Of a DNA stretch of 64,000 nt, positions 8,724 through 19,300 are shown in pieces. The stretch is taken from assembly GCA_049322355.1 (NCBI GenBank), contig JBMORG010000011.1, positions 124,001 to 188,000 of the forward strand, written 5' to 3'. Under the pieces are notes generated by a model. That model worked only from the letters and a program-made list of their open reading frames with translations. It did no database searches and was not told where the DNA came from. The translations under genes and the position numbers were made by a program. How positions within the stretch are numbered: position 1 is the first letter of the stretch; the number at the start of each line of letters is the position of its first letter. This DNA comes from 0-14-0-80-60-11 sp049322355. GTDB lineage: Bacteria; Desulfobacterota; Desulfobaccia; Desulfobaccales; 0-14-0-80-60-11.

Positions 8724-8919
8724 GAGTTCTGTTTTTAGCAAGAATTAAACTGAAGATCAACTGAAGAGAATTTAAGGTCTGATGATTACCTTGGTCTTGT
8801 CCGAACATCCTGAAAAGATTAAATTTCAAAGGCTGTCCTCTCGGATCTGGACACCCACGTAGTTCTTCCAAATCTGATCACCAACGGCGCACTCGGCGCG
8901 CCCAGGCGTCAAACATAGT

Positions 8920-8949
8920 CTGGAAAGTGTTTGCCACCACACTTTCCAG
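8920..8949. terminator. Perfect 11-bp hairpin after the glycoside hydrolase gene
   Basis: CTGGAAAGTGT (8920-8930) pairs perfectly with ACACTTTCCAG (8939-8949) across an 8-nt loop, 22 nt past the stop of the minus-strand glycoside hydrolase gene. There is no U-run, so termination is likely but unproven. Confidence 0.45.
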
Positions 8950-8971
8950 AACGGTTCTTCTGGTTTGGCCA

Positions 8972-10894
8972 TTAATTTTCTAATGGAGCTTGAAGCCGGA
9001 ACAAAGTTAAAGAATGGGGCTTAAATGTATAGGTGAACTGCGAAGCCGCGTCATTTATATCTCCCGTGGTCAGGTTCACAGCTCGGGATTGGTTTTCATT
9101 ATTATCGCCTATGCCGGAGGCGGTAACCCCTAAAACCTGGGCGGCGGGCCGGGGTTTGTAATCTTTGAGGTTAATGGTGGCCGTTATCGGGGCTTCCAAG
9201 GAGCGATTGATTACCATCAGGGTGAGACTGCCCCCATCTTGGGAAACACTGGCCAGGGCCCCCAACCGGGGCAGGGCCGAAATGCCCATGACGTTGCCCA
9301 CCCGCGGCACCTGGAAAGTGGGAGACACGACCTGGGTTTCCACCAACTGTGGTTCCAAGTTTCTGAGGAGCTGCATGGCATAGTAGTGGGGCCGCAAGTT
9401 CCGGGTGCCTAAGTTCCAATCAAAGGCAATGGCAGCAGAAGGCATACTCCCATGTAAAATCCAATTGGCGGCTAAATTAACCCCTAAGCCGGGGCCGTCC
9501 CTGAGAAACCCCATGAGGAGATCGGCATCGAACAAGGCCCGGGCCAGGTTAGCCCAGTCCCGGGGGTCCTTGGCGGCGGCCGGCCAGATGCCGTACTCGG
9601 TGATCGCGATCTCTATCTTTTTGCCCGGTGGGCCATTGTCTGCAATGATCTGTCTGGTTTCCTTGATGTCCGCCAGAGCCTGGGAGGCCCCGGCCATAAC
9701 TGCGGTATACCAGGCGCGGCTTTGGTAGGGCGCGGGTTTCGGTCCTGCGGAGGGGTAGTAAGTGTGGAGGATGAGAAAATCCATATCACTCCCACCGGTA
9801 CGAATGACCATGGGGTTCCATTCGTCGGCGAAGTCGGCATCGCCGCGGCCCCGGGGTGACGTCAAGCCCACCGCTCCAATCTTGATACCGGGGTCCACCG
9901 CCTTCATGCCCCGGGCAAAGGCGACGAAATCCTGGGCATAGGTCTTGGCGGTGGTGAAGCCCCCTTCATTATTTTTGTCATACATTTCATTACCGACTTC
10001 CCAATATTTCACCCCGTACGGCGCCGGGTGCCCCAGGGCCGCCCGTTTGTTCGCCCAATAGCTCACGTTATGCCAATCATGGCCTTCGTCATCGACACCC
10101 AAAGAGCGTTGGTCCTGGGCGGCGCCATTGACAAACGCCACCCAGGCGGCAGCCCGCTTAACTTTTTGGCTCAGGGAGACTTTATCAGACAAACGCCCAT
10201 CCCGATCCAGGCCGGTATTGTAATTAACAACAATTATGGTCTCGGCGCCCAGGGAGGCGGCAAATTTCATATGCTCCATGATACCGTAATTATTGAAGAA
10301 ATAGTCCGGTTGCCCGGCTCTAAAATCCGGACGGATGGTCACTCCCCTGGGATAATAATCTTTGAGGTCTAAGACTCCTTCGATGCGGTTGCCTTCCAGA
10401 CGCACAAACTTAAAAGCCTTTCCCAGGGCGCCGGCGCTGGAATGCAAGATCCTGCCTTGATGTACCGTCTTCCAATTGGGGGTATCGTCCAGAATAATGG
10501 TGGAGGTATACGGCTTTATTTCTGTAGCGGTACGGTAGCCCAGGCCGTCTTCCCACAGATATAGGTTGCTGGCGGTGCCCCCGGGAAAACGTACCAGGGT
10601 TGGACTAAGATTTTTTACCAGAGGCCTGGCGCTGGGATCGATGTCGTTAATTCTGGTGTTCCAAAGGCTGTTGCTGGCAAAGAGGATATTTTGACCGAAG
10701 ATCAGAGGATTTAGAGAGTGCCTTTTGATCCTGGTGTCGACTGTTATCACAGCCCCGGTCTCAGCCCCCGGAACCTGGACCACAAATACCGGCACCACCA
10801 GCATAAGAGTTGCGAGAATAGAGAACCAAAAGACACGCCAACGGTAATTACCCTGACGATCTCCGGAGCTGTGGCCAGGAAACCGGGAGGTCAT
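8972..10894 (-). CDS. Exported clan GH-A glycoside hydrolase (alpha-L-arabinofuranosidase-like)
   Basis: About 640 aa from ATG 10894, placed 7 nt after AGAGGGGGG, which is preferred over a TTG at 10933. A membrane or signal segment (FWFSILATLMLVVPVFVV) is followed by a TIM-barrel region. The acid/base motif WEVGNEMYD and a likely nucleophile in AITEYGIW are visible, as in GH51/GH39-type enzymes. A beta-sandwich C-terminal region ends with FTYTFKPHSLTLFRL, typical of arabinofuranosidase C-terminal domains. Probably trims extracellular polysaccharide; exact substrate unknown. Confidence 0.75.
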   Translation of the reverse strand: MTSRFPGHSSGDRQGNYRWRVFWFSILATLMLVVPVFVVQVPGAETGAVITVDTRIKRHSLNPLIFGQNILFASNSLWNTRINDIDPSARPLVKNLSPTLVRFPGGTASNLYLWEDGLGYRTATEIKPYTSTIILDDTPNWKTVHQGRILHSSAGALGKAFKFVRLEGNRIEGVLDLKDYYPRGVTIRPDFRAGQPDYFFNNYGIMEHMKFAASLGAETIIVVNYNTGLDRDGRLSDKVSLSQKVKRAAAWVAFVNGAAQDQRSLGVDDEGHDWHNVSYWANKRAALGHPAPYGVKYWEVGNEMYDKNNEGGFTTAKTYAQDFVAFARGMKAVDPGIKIGAVGLTSPRGRGDADFADEWNPMVIRTGGSDMDFLILHTYYPSAGPKPAPYQSRAWYTAVMAGASQALADIKETRQIIADNGPPGKKIEIAITEYGIWPAAAKDPRDWANLARALFDADLLMGFLRDGPGLGVNLAANWILHGSMPSAAIAFDWNLGTRNLRPHYYAMQLLRNLEPQLVETQVVSPTFQVPRVGNVMGISALPRLGALASVSQDGGSLTLMVINRSLEAPITATINLKDYKPRPAAQVLGVTASGIGDNNENQSRAVNLTTGDINDAASQFTYTFKPHSLTLFRLQAPLEN

Positions 10895-10979
10895 TAAAAT
10901 ACCCCCCTCTCTTCCGGCATTACTGCACGCCAAATTCGTGGGTAATCCGGCATGTTGATCAGAATTGCCTCATTCGTTT

Positions 10980-11759
10980 TTAACCCCCACCCTGCAAATC
11001 CATATACATAGACCAATCGGTGGAATTCCAATCTGCTGAGGGCGTGGAATATATGCCCTGGTAAGGCCGCTTGTCCATCTTTTGTTCGATAGCCGTCAAT
11101 TGCCGCTGGATGGCTGTCAACTGACGATCTGCTTCTGTTGCCGGGTAGGACCTATTGACACTATATGCAGCCTCTCGATAAACCACTGGGTCGCAGCAGT
11201 CTTCCCTATCTGCTGACTGAAAGTCGCTCTGTTCCTTTGGAAGCGCTAAATAGTCCATGAACTTCTGGGTTGCCGGCGGCAGTTTCTTATGGAGATTCCA
11301 GAAGCGGATTTCCTTGTCCATAGGCTCCCGCATAACCCAAGGGCTGACCTGGCCTTGGTACTTAATCCCGTTGATCTCATCAATTGCTACAAAGTAAACT
11401 CTGTGCCAAGGAACCACGTTCTCCGTGGTCTTGCCTTTAACAGCCACCATTTTCCCGAGAAGCCCTTTCAAATGCGCGGGGTTCTGGTTGAGAATGACAA
11501 ATTCGTGCTCACCACTGATTAGGTAATAACCGTCTCCGCGATACTCAATAATGCATTGGGGCAGGTTAATCTTGTACCGAGCCCGTTGCCTCGCCAGGAC
11601 ATATCCCGGGATTTCTTTGTAGAGGACAGGCATGTCACAGGGCGCGGCGAGGGTCTGAGCCTGAAGCCGGCCGTGAGCGCCCATAAGAATAAGGGCTACC
11701 CCTGCGGCGATAATTCGGTAAGCCAACTTAAACTCCAATTTTCCCGTCTCCTGAGTCAT
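10980..11759 (-). CDS. Exported protein of unknown function
   Basis: 259 aa from ATG 11759, chosen because CAGGAG precedes it and the signal peptide (AAGVALILMGAHG, cleavage near LQAQ) then lies at the N-terminus. The mature part has a small beta-rich region (residues about 60-140) with alternating hydrophobic strands, a Cys-Cys pair in EDCCDP, and two repeats of QLTAIxxQ (AIQRQLTAIEQK) suggesting a short coiled coil near the C-terminus. No family recognised. It is next to the glycoside hydrolase gene on the same strand, but no functional link can be read. Confidence 0.55.
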   Translation of the reverse strand: MTQETGKLEFKLAYRIIAAGVALILMGAHGRLQAQTLAAPCDMPVLYKEIPGYVLARQRARYKINLPQCIIEYRGDGYYLISGEHEFVILNQNPAHLKGLLGKMVAVKGKTTENVVPWHRVYFVAIDEINGIKYQGQVSPWVMREPMDKEIRFWNLHKKLPPATQKFMDYLALPKEQSDFQSADREDCCDPVVYREAAYSVNRSYPATEADRQLTAIQRQLTAIEQKMDKRPYQGIYSTPSADWNSTDWSMYMDLQGGG

Positions 11760-11942
11760 GACATTGCTCCTGAGGGGTAATATCAACAAATACGACGGCT
11801 CTTGTGGGGGATGATGTCTTTTTGCCGTTTGATGGGATAAGACCATGCCGGCGGGGGCTTGGGTGAGTGCAGATCAAAACAGGATTGATCAGCGGGGGCA
11901 TAAGTGAAAAAGGAGCTTAAGATAATTATCATCTTACTACGG

Positions 11943-12626
11943 TCAAATTTTGCCCTCGCGATGCAGTTGATCCAGGGGGGTTAAGAACTCCACCCCGGCA
12001 TGATACCGGGTGTCGGCCGGCATGAGCCTCGACCACACCACTTCACCGGAAATTCGCACTTTTTGGTTCTCACCGGGCGGGATAAAGGTTATCTCGATGG
12101 TTCCCAGGGTGTCAAAGGGACTGAAAGATCCGATTCTGGCGCCCCAGGCGTTGATGTCCAAGATCATGGTGTCAGTTACAGGTTGGCCATTGAGTTCGGA
12201 AACCTTTAGATAAACCTGGTAGCGTTGGGCTCTCCGGATGATTGGTTCTTGATCTTCTTCCAAGCTGCCTAGTTCAGCGCTGATGGCCTCCTGAAGCTCT
12301 TGGAGGGTGAATACAAACCCTTCCTTCCGGACAAAGGCCATCCGCTCGGCGTCTGTGGCAAGTGATTCAATCTGCTTGCGGAACTCCTCATCCTCGCGGG
12401 CCCGTTGCAAGAATGCCTCAGCACCCGGGGCAGTGGTCTCTGCTGTCGATTCTTCCCCCTCCATGCCTTTCAGCCAGGCCAGGAGGTCCTTCTTGACAAA
12501 CCGCCATTCATTGCCTAATTTTTTCCCCGGGATAACCCCTCGCCGGGCATAAGTACGGATGGTCAAAGGTTTGACACCCAAAAAGTCGGCGGCTTCTTCA
12601 GAGTTCAAAACCTCCTTATAATGCAT
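11943..12626 (-). CDS. HTH (excisionase-type) - Nif11-like - PilZ fusion protein
   Basis: 227 aa from ATG 12626 (GAGG 7 nt upstream). Residues 5-55 form an excisionase/MerR-type winged helix (NSEEAADFLGVKPLTIRTYA then WRFVKKDLLAWL). Residues about 69-117 match the Nif11 domain pattern (AFLQRAREDEEFRKQI, then EGFVFTLQELQEA), best known from nitrogen-fixation and RiPP leader proteins. Residues about 130-225 resemble PilZ, the c-di-GMP-binding domain: RRAQR stands for RxxxR and DINAWGARIG for the D/NxSxxG motif with Ser replaced by Ala. I infer a DNA-binding regulator modulated by a PilZ module; the combination is unusual. Confidence 0.7.
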   Translation of the reverse strand: MHYKEVLNSEEAADFLGVKPLTIRTYARRGVIPGKKLGNEWRFVKKDLLAWLKGMEGEESTAETTAPGAEAFLQRAREDEEFRKQIESLATDAERMAFVRKEGFVFTLQELQEAISAELGSLEEDQEPIIRRAQRYQVYLKVSELNGQPVTDTMILDINAWGARIGSFSPFDTLGTIEITFIPPGENQKVRISGEVVWSRLMPADTRYHAGVEFLTPLDQLHREGKI

Positions 12627-12807
12627 GACCTCAGCCTCTCTTATGGTTTCAAAAACCTGTAACAATCCATCTCACTATATAACTAATGCTGGTAGTATCG
12701 GAACATTTCGGCGAGGCCATAAATATCTCAGCTTCAAGATACAATCCCCAGAATATTTTTGCGGCGGCAATGCGGCCGCCAGGGGATGGCCGGGCCTCCT
12801 CCTAGCC

Positions 12808-14469
12808 TCACCCGGCAGCGGGTGATTTGTTAGCTCCTTCCACCTGGACGCTGAACGATTGAAAACTGTGGTCCACTACCAGCGTTGTAAGGACGTTGGC
12901 GCCTTCCCGGCGGGTGGAAATTACTTCAATGTAATGGGGGACCCCAAATTCGTCTGCAAAGGTGATGCGCTCCCCATCTTTGAAGCCCCCCTGGCGGAAC
13001 CAGACCTCCGGCGGCAGCAACCAGACCTTGCCATACCGGGCCTGAAATTTGAAAAATGACAGGGCATCGAAGGGAAACTGCAGGTAGAGGACTAATTCTT
13101 CTTCGGTGACCGGCCGGTCCACTTCGCTTTCCAACCGCCGGCGCTCCATCTCCAGGTCCGCATCCCCGGCCTTCAGGATCCCCGCCTCATCCGCCATGAT
13201 CTGTTGCCATTTCTTGCCGTCATAACGCTGATATTCCAGCACTTTTTCACAGATCCAGGGCTCGGGCTTAAAAAACGGCAAGGGACCATAGCGGCCTAAA
13301 AGGAGGTTTTTCAAATCCAAAGAAGGCCGCTCGTAACGTCCGTAGAGGACGTTGTTGACTGCGGTGGTCCAGAGGATCTGGGACCCCGGGGTCACCGACC
13401 ACCAGTTCCCCAGTTCCATCTGCACCCGGGCCATTTCCGTGAGGATTTCCGGCATGCGGTCAAGAAAACCGCCTTTGTCTGCCTGTTCAAAGGTGCTGCC
13501 CACCGCCCCCCCGGTGAGCTTATAGGCCGCCACGGTGGGGTCATGTCCCCGGAAGGGGCTCTCGAATTGTTCATAAATCTTGCGCTCCTGGCGCAGGAGA
13601 TCCGAGGACTTAATGAGGGCGCTGATATCCACCCCCACGGCCTTTTTCCCGTAATCATCCAGGGCCTGAATCAGGGTGAGGGCCGGAGCCTGGCCGTAAA
13701 TCGATCCATAGCCGTGATCCGCCACATCACAAATTTTCGCACCCGCCAGGACCGCGGCGCTCATGCGCCCGATGTCGTTGCCGTCGGTGTTGCAACCATG
13801 ATAATGGAGCACCAGACCAGGGAAGGCGGTACAGATGGATTCCACCAGCTGGCTGATGCGCTTGGGCGTTCCCAGTCCCGCATAATTCTTGATGGAAATG
13901 ATGACGTCGGAGCCAGTGACGTCCAAAATCTCCCCCACCTTACCTACATAATACCGGTCGGTATGCTCCGGTCCGGTGGAAAAGCAGATGCTGGGCATCA
14001 GGAGCCGGTCCGCCTTCTGCACCTCCTCCATCACCGGAATCATGTTAGGCACGTGATTGAGAAAATCGTAGACCCGCCAAACATCCACATAGCGGGCGAA
14101 TTCCCGCACCGTAAGACGGATGACGTTTTCCGGATAATGACGGTAGCCGAACAGGCTGGAACCCCGACACACGGTTTGCAGCAGGGTCCTGGGCATGGCC
14201 TTCCGGGTAATGCGCAGCCGTTCGAAGGGATTCACCTGTTTGCGCATCAAGTCTACGTGGACGGAGGCGCCGCCGCTCACCTCCACGGAAAAAAAACCCG
14301 CGGCTTCCCGGTACGGTGCCACCCGCACCGTGGTCATTGGCAGGAGGCGGTTTTTAAAGTCGGATTGGGACACATCCCGTTCATTGTTGCACAGGTAATA
14401 CCCCTCGGACTCCCGGAGCATGCTGAGAATCTCGGTGGGGCTCATTCCCCGTAAAATTCGTCCCTGCAT
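12808..14469 (-). CDS. Carboxyltransferase subunit (pyruvate/oxaloacetate type), no biotin domain
   Basis: 553 aa. Residues about 30-300 form the HMG-CoA-lyase-like TIM barrel typical of PycB/OadA: RGSSLFGYRHYPENV, VWRVYDFLNHVPNM, YAGLGTPKR and the metal-binding LHYHGCNTDGND. The conserved PC C-terminal segment follows. The protein ends without the AMKM biotinylation site, so the biotin carrier must be encoded elsewhere. It lies 75 nt downstream of the biotin carboxylase gene on the same strand, consistent with a split pyruvate carboxylase or related enzyme that replenishes oxaloacetate. The start is ATG 14469. Confidence 0.82.
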   Translation of the reverse strand: MQGRILRGMSPTEILSMLRESEGYYLCNNERDVSQSDFKNRLLPMTTVRVAPYREAAGFFSVEVSGGASVHVDLMRKQVNPFERLRITRKAMPRTLLQTVCRGSSLFGYRHYPENVIRLTVREFARYVDVWRVYDFLNHVPNMIPVMEEVQKADRLLMPSICFSTGPEHTDRYYVGKVGEILDVTGSDVIISIKNYAGLGTPKRISQLVESICTAFPGLVLHYHGCNTDGNDIGRMSAAVLAGAKICDVADHGYGSIYGQAPALTLIQALDDYGKKAVGVDISALIKSSDLLRQERKIYEQFESPFRGHDPTVAAYKLTGGAVGSTFEQADKGGFLDRMPEILTEMARVQMELGNWWSVTPGSQILWTTAVNNVLYGRYERPSLDLKNLLLGRYGPLPFFKPEPWICEKVLEYQRYDGKKWQQIMADEAGILKAGDADLEMERRRLESEVDRPVTEEELVLYLQFPFDALSFFKFQARYGKVWLLPPEVWFRQGGFKDGERITFADEFGVPHYIEVISTRREGANVLTTLVVDHSFQSFSVQVEGANKSPAAG

Positions 14470-14508
14470 GGTCTATTCCCTTGGCAAGCTGAAACGGGGT
14501 TGAGTAGA

Positions 14509-14527
14509 GGCGGGTTTTAAACCCGCC
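14509..14527. repeat. Short palindrome between the carboxylase genes
   Basis: GGCGGGTTT-T-AAACCCGCC is a perfect palindrome in the 75-nt gap between the two carboxylase genes. It could set the ratio of the two subunits by an mRNA hairpin or be a dispersed repeat. Confidence 0.45.
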
Positions 14528-14544
14528 CCCACAATCAAAATCTA

Positions 14545-15993
14545 TCACCCATAGGGGTTTTTTTCATAGGCATTGATTTCGGCAATGAGACGTGCCAGTT
14601 TATCCACTTCCCGTTCATGTTCCCGGTAATCCAGGAGCTGAGGATGATCGTCGATATATCCGGTGTCCAGCTTCATTTGAATGAAATCCGGCTCTTTGAC
14701 CAGTTGCTGGAAGTAGGGAATAGTAGTCTTCACACCGATGATGAGAAAGCCGTTGAGGGCCCGGGCCATCCGGTCCACCGCCTCCCGCCAGGTGAAGCCA
14801 TACACGGTAAGCTTAACGATCATGGAGTCGTAAAACGGCGGAATCTTGTACCCCTGGTAGACGGCGCCGTCCAGCCGGACCCCGTGGCCACCGGTGGACC
14901 GGTACACCTCGATGACCCCGGGACTGGCCAAGAATTCATTTTTGGGGTCTTCAGCATTGATTCTGAGCTCAATGGCAAAGCCCCGTTCAACCACCTGGTT
15001 CTGCTTAAAGCTGATGGGCTCGCCCATGGCAATCAAGAGCTGTTCCCGCACGATATCGATGCCGGTCACCACCTCGGTGACGGTGTGCTCCACCTGGAGG
15101 CGGGTATTGACTTCGAGAAAATAATAGTTGTCGTCGGGCGTCACTAAAAATTCCACCGTCCCGGCGCTGTGATACTTGGCAGCCCTGGAGGCCCGTACCG
15201 CGGCGTCGCAGATTTTTGCGGTCAAATCCGCAGGCAGGCCGGCGGGGGCGATCTCGATCAGCTTCTGATGGCGGCGTTGAATGGAGCAGTTGCGGGTCCC
15301 CAGATGCACCACGTTGCCGAAAGAATCAGCCAGGATCTGGACCTCCACATGGCGGGGCCGATGCACACATTTTTCCAGGTAGATGTTGTCATCTCCGAAA
15401 GACATGAGGGCTTCAGAACGGGACCGGTCCAGTCCGGCCAGAAGAGTGCTCTCATTGTTAACCTGGCGAATCCCCCGGCCGCCCCCGCCCGATACCGCCT
15501 TGATCATAACGGGATAGCCGTGCTGGGCCGCAAAGTCCAGGGCTTGCTTTTCCCCCGGGGCGCCAGGAGCCAGAGTCGGGGTGGCCGGGACAACCGGAAT
15601 CCCACTGGCTTGGGCAAGCCGCCGGGCGATGACCTTGCTCCCCAGGTTCCTGATGACCTCAGGAGGCGGGCCGATGAAAACCAAGCCGGCATTGGTGCAG
15701 GCCTCGGGGAAATCGGGATTCTCTGCCAAAAAGCCGTAGCCGGGATGAATGGCCTGGGCCCCGGTTTGTTGGGCGGCCGCGATGATCTTGTCGATATTGA
15801 GGTAGTCTTTCCGGGGGCCCGGCCCGATGCAGACTGCCTCGTCGGCCCGCATGATATGAAAAGCGTCCTTGTCGGTTTCCTCGTAGATGGCGACCACTTT
15901 GAGACCCAATTCCTGGGCGCTTCTTGTGATCCGCACGGCGATCTCACCGCGGTTGGCCACCAGAATTTTGCTAAATATCAGCTTATCCACCAT
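14545..15993 (-). CDS. Biotin carboxylase subunit (PycA/AccC type)
   Basis: 482 aa. N-terminal KILVANRGEIAVRI, ATP-grasp glycine loop GGGGRGIR, EKCVHRPRHVEVQ and FLEVNTRLQVEHTVTE are hallmark biotin carboxylase motifs. It uses ATP and bicarbonate to carboxylate biotin on a carrier protein. The C-terminus (EHEREVDKLARLIAEINAY) resembles the stand-alone PycA-type subunits of anaerobes rather than AccC. Together with the downstream carboxyltransferase gene it likely makes a two-subunit pyruvate carboxylase; acetyl- or propionyl-CoA carboxylase is less likely because of the partner type. Confidence 0.85.
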   Translation of the reverse strand: MVDKLIFSKILVANRGEIAVRITRSAQELGLKVVAIYEETDKDAFHIMRADEAVCIGPGPRKDYLNIDKIIAAAQQTGAQAIHPGYGFLAENPDFPEACTNAGLVFIGPPPEVIRNLGSKVIARRLAQASGIPVVPATPTLAPGAPGEKQALDFAAQHGYPVMIKAVSGGGGRGIRQVNNESTLLAGLDRSRSEALMSFGDDNIYLEKCVHRPRHVEVQILADSFGNVVHLGTRNCSIQRRHQKLIEIAPAGLPADLTAKICDAAVRASRAAKYHSAGTVEFLVTPDDNYYFLEVNTRLQVEHTVTEVVTGIDIVREQLLIAMGEPISFKQNQVVERGFAIELRINAEDPKNEFLASPGVIEVYRSTGGHGVRLDGAVYQGYKIPPFYDSMIVKLTVYGFTWREAVDRMARALNGFLIIGVKTTIPYFQQLVKEPDFIQMKLDTGYIDDHPQLLDYREHEREVDKLARLIAEINAYEKNPYG

Positions 15994-16344
15994 GGCTGCC
16001 CATCTCCCAGGCAGGCCTTTATCTCGCCTGGGCTTTCATGGCCCGCAATGCCAAAAAGTTTTAATTTGCAGGAGACCTTATCTTGTCATCAATTACTTCA
16101 TTTGGGAAGTCACCGGGGATTATTGTCAAGAAAAAAATTAGGAAGTCACCGGCAGAAGTCATCGCTCTTTTAAAAGTGAAGCTGCGGGCAACCGCCTCAG
16201 GTTGTCCGAGGTCGATTGTACTCCAAAACTTAAATCCCCCAATAACAAGTTGCGCTCGTGGAAATGAGAAAAGCCTCTGTCGGGGCTCACCTGCGTGTGC
16301 GCTCCCTGGTGGGGGGACAATTAGGTTCGCCCCTGCCGGTCTTC
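15994..16344. other. Intergenic gap
   Basis: About 350 bp between the histidine kinase stop and the biotin carboxylase start, both on the minus strand. It should hold the promoter of the carboxylase operon. No gene or clear structure seen. Confidence 0.4.
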
Positions 16345-19300
16345 TTACCCCGACGGATGCAGAAGGGCGTGGACCTGGCGCGCCAGGTCCACCGGTTTGA
16401 AGGGCTTCTGGATGAAGGCTATGGATAGATCCGCCACGCCCCGCTGGACTATCTCATCCTCGGTGTAGCCCGACATATAGAGCACTTTCATCTCCGGGCG
16501 CAAGGGAAAGAGGCGGTCGGCCAATACGCGGCCGCTCATTTGGGGCATCACCACGTCGGTTACCATCAGGTGAATGGGCCCCTGGTGCTGTTCGCATAAT
16601 AGCAAGGCCTCGCCGCCGTGGCGGGCTTCCAGCACCTTATAGCCGTGAACCCTCAGAAACTTGGCCAGCAAGGCTCGGAGCACTTCCTCGTCTTCCACCA
16701 GAAGAATGGTTTCGTTTCCCAGGAGCTTCGCTGGCTTAGACAGCATCTTGGGTGGAGCCGCCACCGCATTAAGGCGCGGCAGGTAGATGGTGAAGGTGCT
16801 GCCCTGGCCAGGCTCGCTGTCCAAGTCGATAAACCCCTTGCTCTGCTTGACAATCCCGTACACCGTGGACAGTCCCAGACCGGTGCCCTTACCTGTTTCC
16901 TTGGTCGTAAAGAACGGCTCGAAGATGTGGGCCTGGATGGTCTCATCCATACCGATACCGCTGTCACTCACCTCCAAGACTACATAACGGCCTGGCGGCG
17001 CCATTCCTGACTTAGTTTGGCGGCTGGTGTCAAACTCGACTTCTGCGGTTTTCAGGATAATACTGCCCCCGCAGGGCATGGCGTCCCGGGCGTTGATCAC
17101 CAGGTTCATGATAATTTGGTTCAGACTGCCGGGGTCCGCTTCCACCGCCCCCAGACTCGGAGCGGTAATGATCTTCATTTCGATGTCTTCCTGGATGAGC
17201 CGCCGCAGCATGCTGTCCATTTCCAGGACCAGCTGGTTGAGATCCACCAATTGGCGATAAACGATTTGCTTACGGCTGAAGGTGAGCAACTGCCCGGTCA
17301 AGGCCGCGGCCCGGTCGGTGGCTTTGAGAATATCCTCCAGGTATCTATACAGGGGGTCATCTTTGAGAACTTTGGCCTGCATGAGTTCGCCGTAACCCGC
17401 AATGGCCATCAGCAGGTTATTGAAGTCGTGGGCAATACCCCCGGCCAGCCGTCCCACGGCTTCCATCTTCTGGGATAGGAGGAGCTGCTGCTCCAGGACT
17501 TTGCGCTCTGTGATGTCGGTGGCCACCCCGGTGTAAAGGATGACGTTGCCCTGGTCATTCTGGACCGGGAACCCCCGGTCTTGAATCCAGCGCACCGAGC
17601 CATCGGGCTTGATAATACGGTATTCAATGCTCCAAGGATTTCTTCCGGCATGGTACGCCAGAATTTCAGACCTCACCCTTTCCCGGTCGTCAGGATGCAA
17701 GTATTCCAGGAAGGATTGGGGAGATTGATACAACTCCTCCGTGGTTCGACCCCAGACCGCCTCGTATCTCGGACTTACGTAGATGATTTTGCTTATGTTC
17801 GGGGGAGCGGCAATCCAAAGGACATCTTGAATGGTTTCGGCCATGAGCCGGAAGCGCTGCTCTGATTCCCGCAAGGCCTCTTCCGCCTGTTTTTGGGCGG
17901 TGATGTCCATATCTGAGCCGCGGTAACCTACTAAGTTTCCCCGGTCATCCAATACGGGGATTCCGCTGGTGGAAAGCATGACGGTTTCGCCATTTTTATG
18001 GAGGTTTGGATTAAGGAAATTTCGAAACGGCTGTTTGGTGGCAAGTAACTCGATAGCAGCGTTCTTCAGTTCTTCCCGTTGGTCTGGAGAAAAGAAATCA
18101 TAGTAATGCGAGCCAAGGACTTCCTCAGGCTTATAACCCAACAATTTCTCCACGACGGGGCTGGAGTAAGTGTATTTCCCTTGGGCATCCACCTCCCAAA
18201 TCCACTCCATGGCGTTCTCGGTGATATCCCGGAACCGCTGCTCGGACTCCCGTAAGGCCTCTTCCGCCAGTTTCCGGGCGGTGATATCTATAGTTGTCCC
18301 CACCACCCGGGGGTCTCCCTGGGCACTCAGCAGGCGCGATAACATTATGCTAACCCAGACGATCTTACCATCCTTCCGCAGATAACGCTTTTCTAAAGAG
18401 TAGGTTTGCCGTTGCCCGGCCAGGAGTTCTGCTTGAAGCTCCAGATTTCTCGGCAAATCCTCTGGAGGTGTGAGCTGTTGCCAGGTCATTTCCTGAAGCT
18501 CTTCTGCGCTGAACCCGACAATCTCCTGATAGGTTGGATTCGTTTGGAGAAATCGACCCGCAGAGTCCACCATGGTAATCCCCACCGGAGCATATTCGAA
18601 GATGGCCCGGAGGCGGGCTTCGCTCTCCCGGACAGCCTGTTCAGCCCGTTTTAAGTCGGAAATATCTTGGGCCACGCTGATGATGGCCTGGGGTTCTCCT
18701 GCCGCGTCCCGAACCAGTGAAGCGCTCATCAAACAGGAGACGCGGGTGCCGTCTTTTTTTATCAGGGTTGCCTCCAACCTTCTAACCTGGCTGGTCTCGG
18801 GCAGGTTTTGCATGGATTCCGTCATTCGGGGCAGGTCCTCCGGAGCGAAAAAATCCAGGACCTTTTTTTCCTTCACTTCTTCCAGGCTGTCACAACCGAA
18901 TAAGCTAATCCCCTGCTGGTTCGCCATGATGACGTTCAGGTCCAAATCCAGCAAAACCGTGCCAAAGGGGGAGGTCTCGAACAAGGTCCGGTAGCGTTCC
19001 TCACTCTCTCGCAGGGCTTCTTCGGCCCGCTGCAATGCTGTGACGTCTCTGGCAATGCCGCAGATCCCGGTGACCTCGCCGGACTCATCTCGGAGGGGCA
19101 CCTTAACCATGTGAAACATTGAGAGCTTGCCCAGGATTGTATAGGAGTTGACCCTTGCCATGGTCTCACCGTTGAGCACCCGCTGGTCTTCCTCCCTATT
19201 TCTGACTGCCTCTGTCTTTTCGAATAAATCAAAGTCGTCCAAACCCAAGAAACAATCAGCAGACTGATTAAATAATTTCCCCACGGCTGGATTGGCTAAA

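Noticed and set aside
7686..8738. 350-codon plus-strand frame opposite the NamZ fusion gene
   Set aside because: His/Gly-rich composition typical of an antisense shadow; the minus-strand protein has catalytic motifs.
13543..14454. 303-codon plus-strand frame opposite the carboxyltransferase gene
   Set aside because: Antisense shadow of a strongly recognised enzyme.
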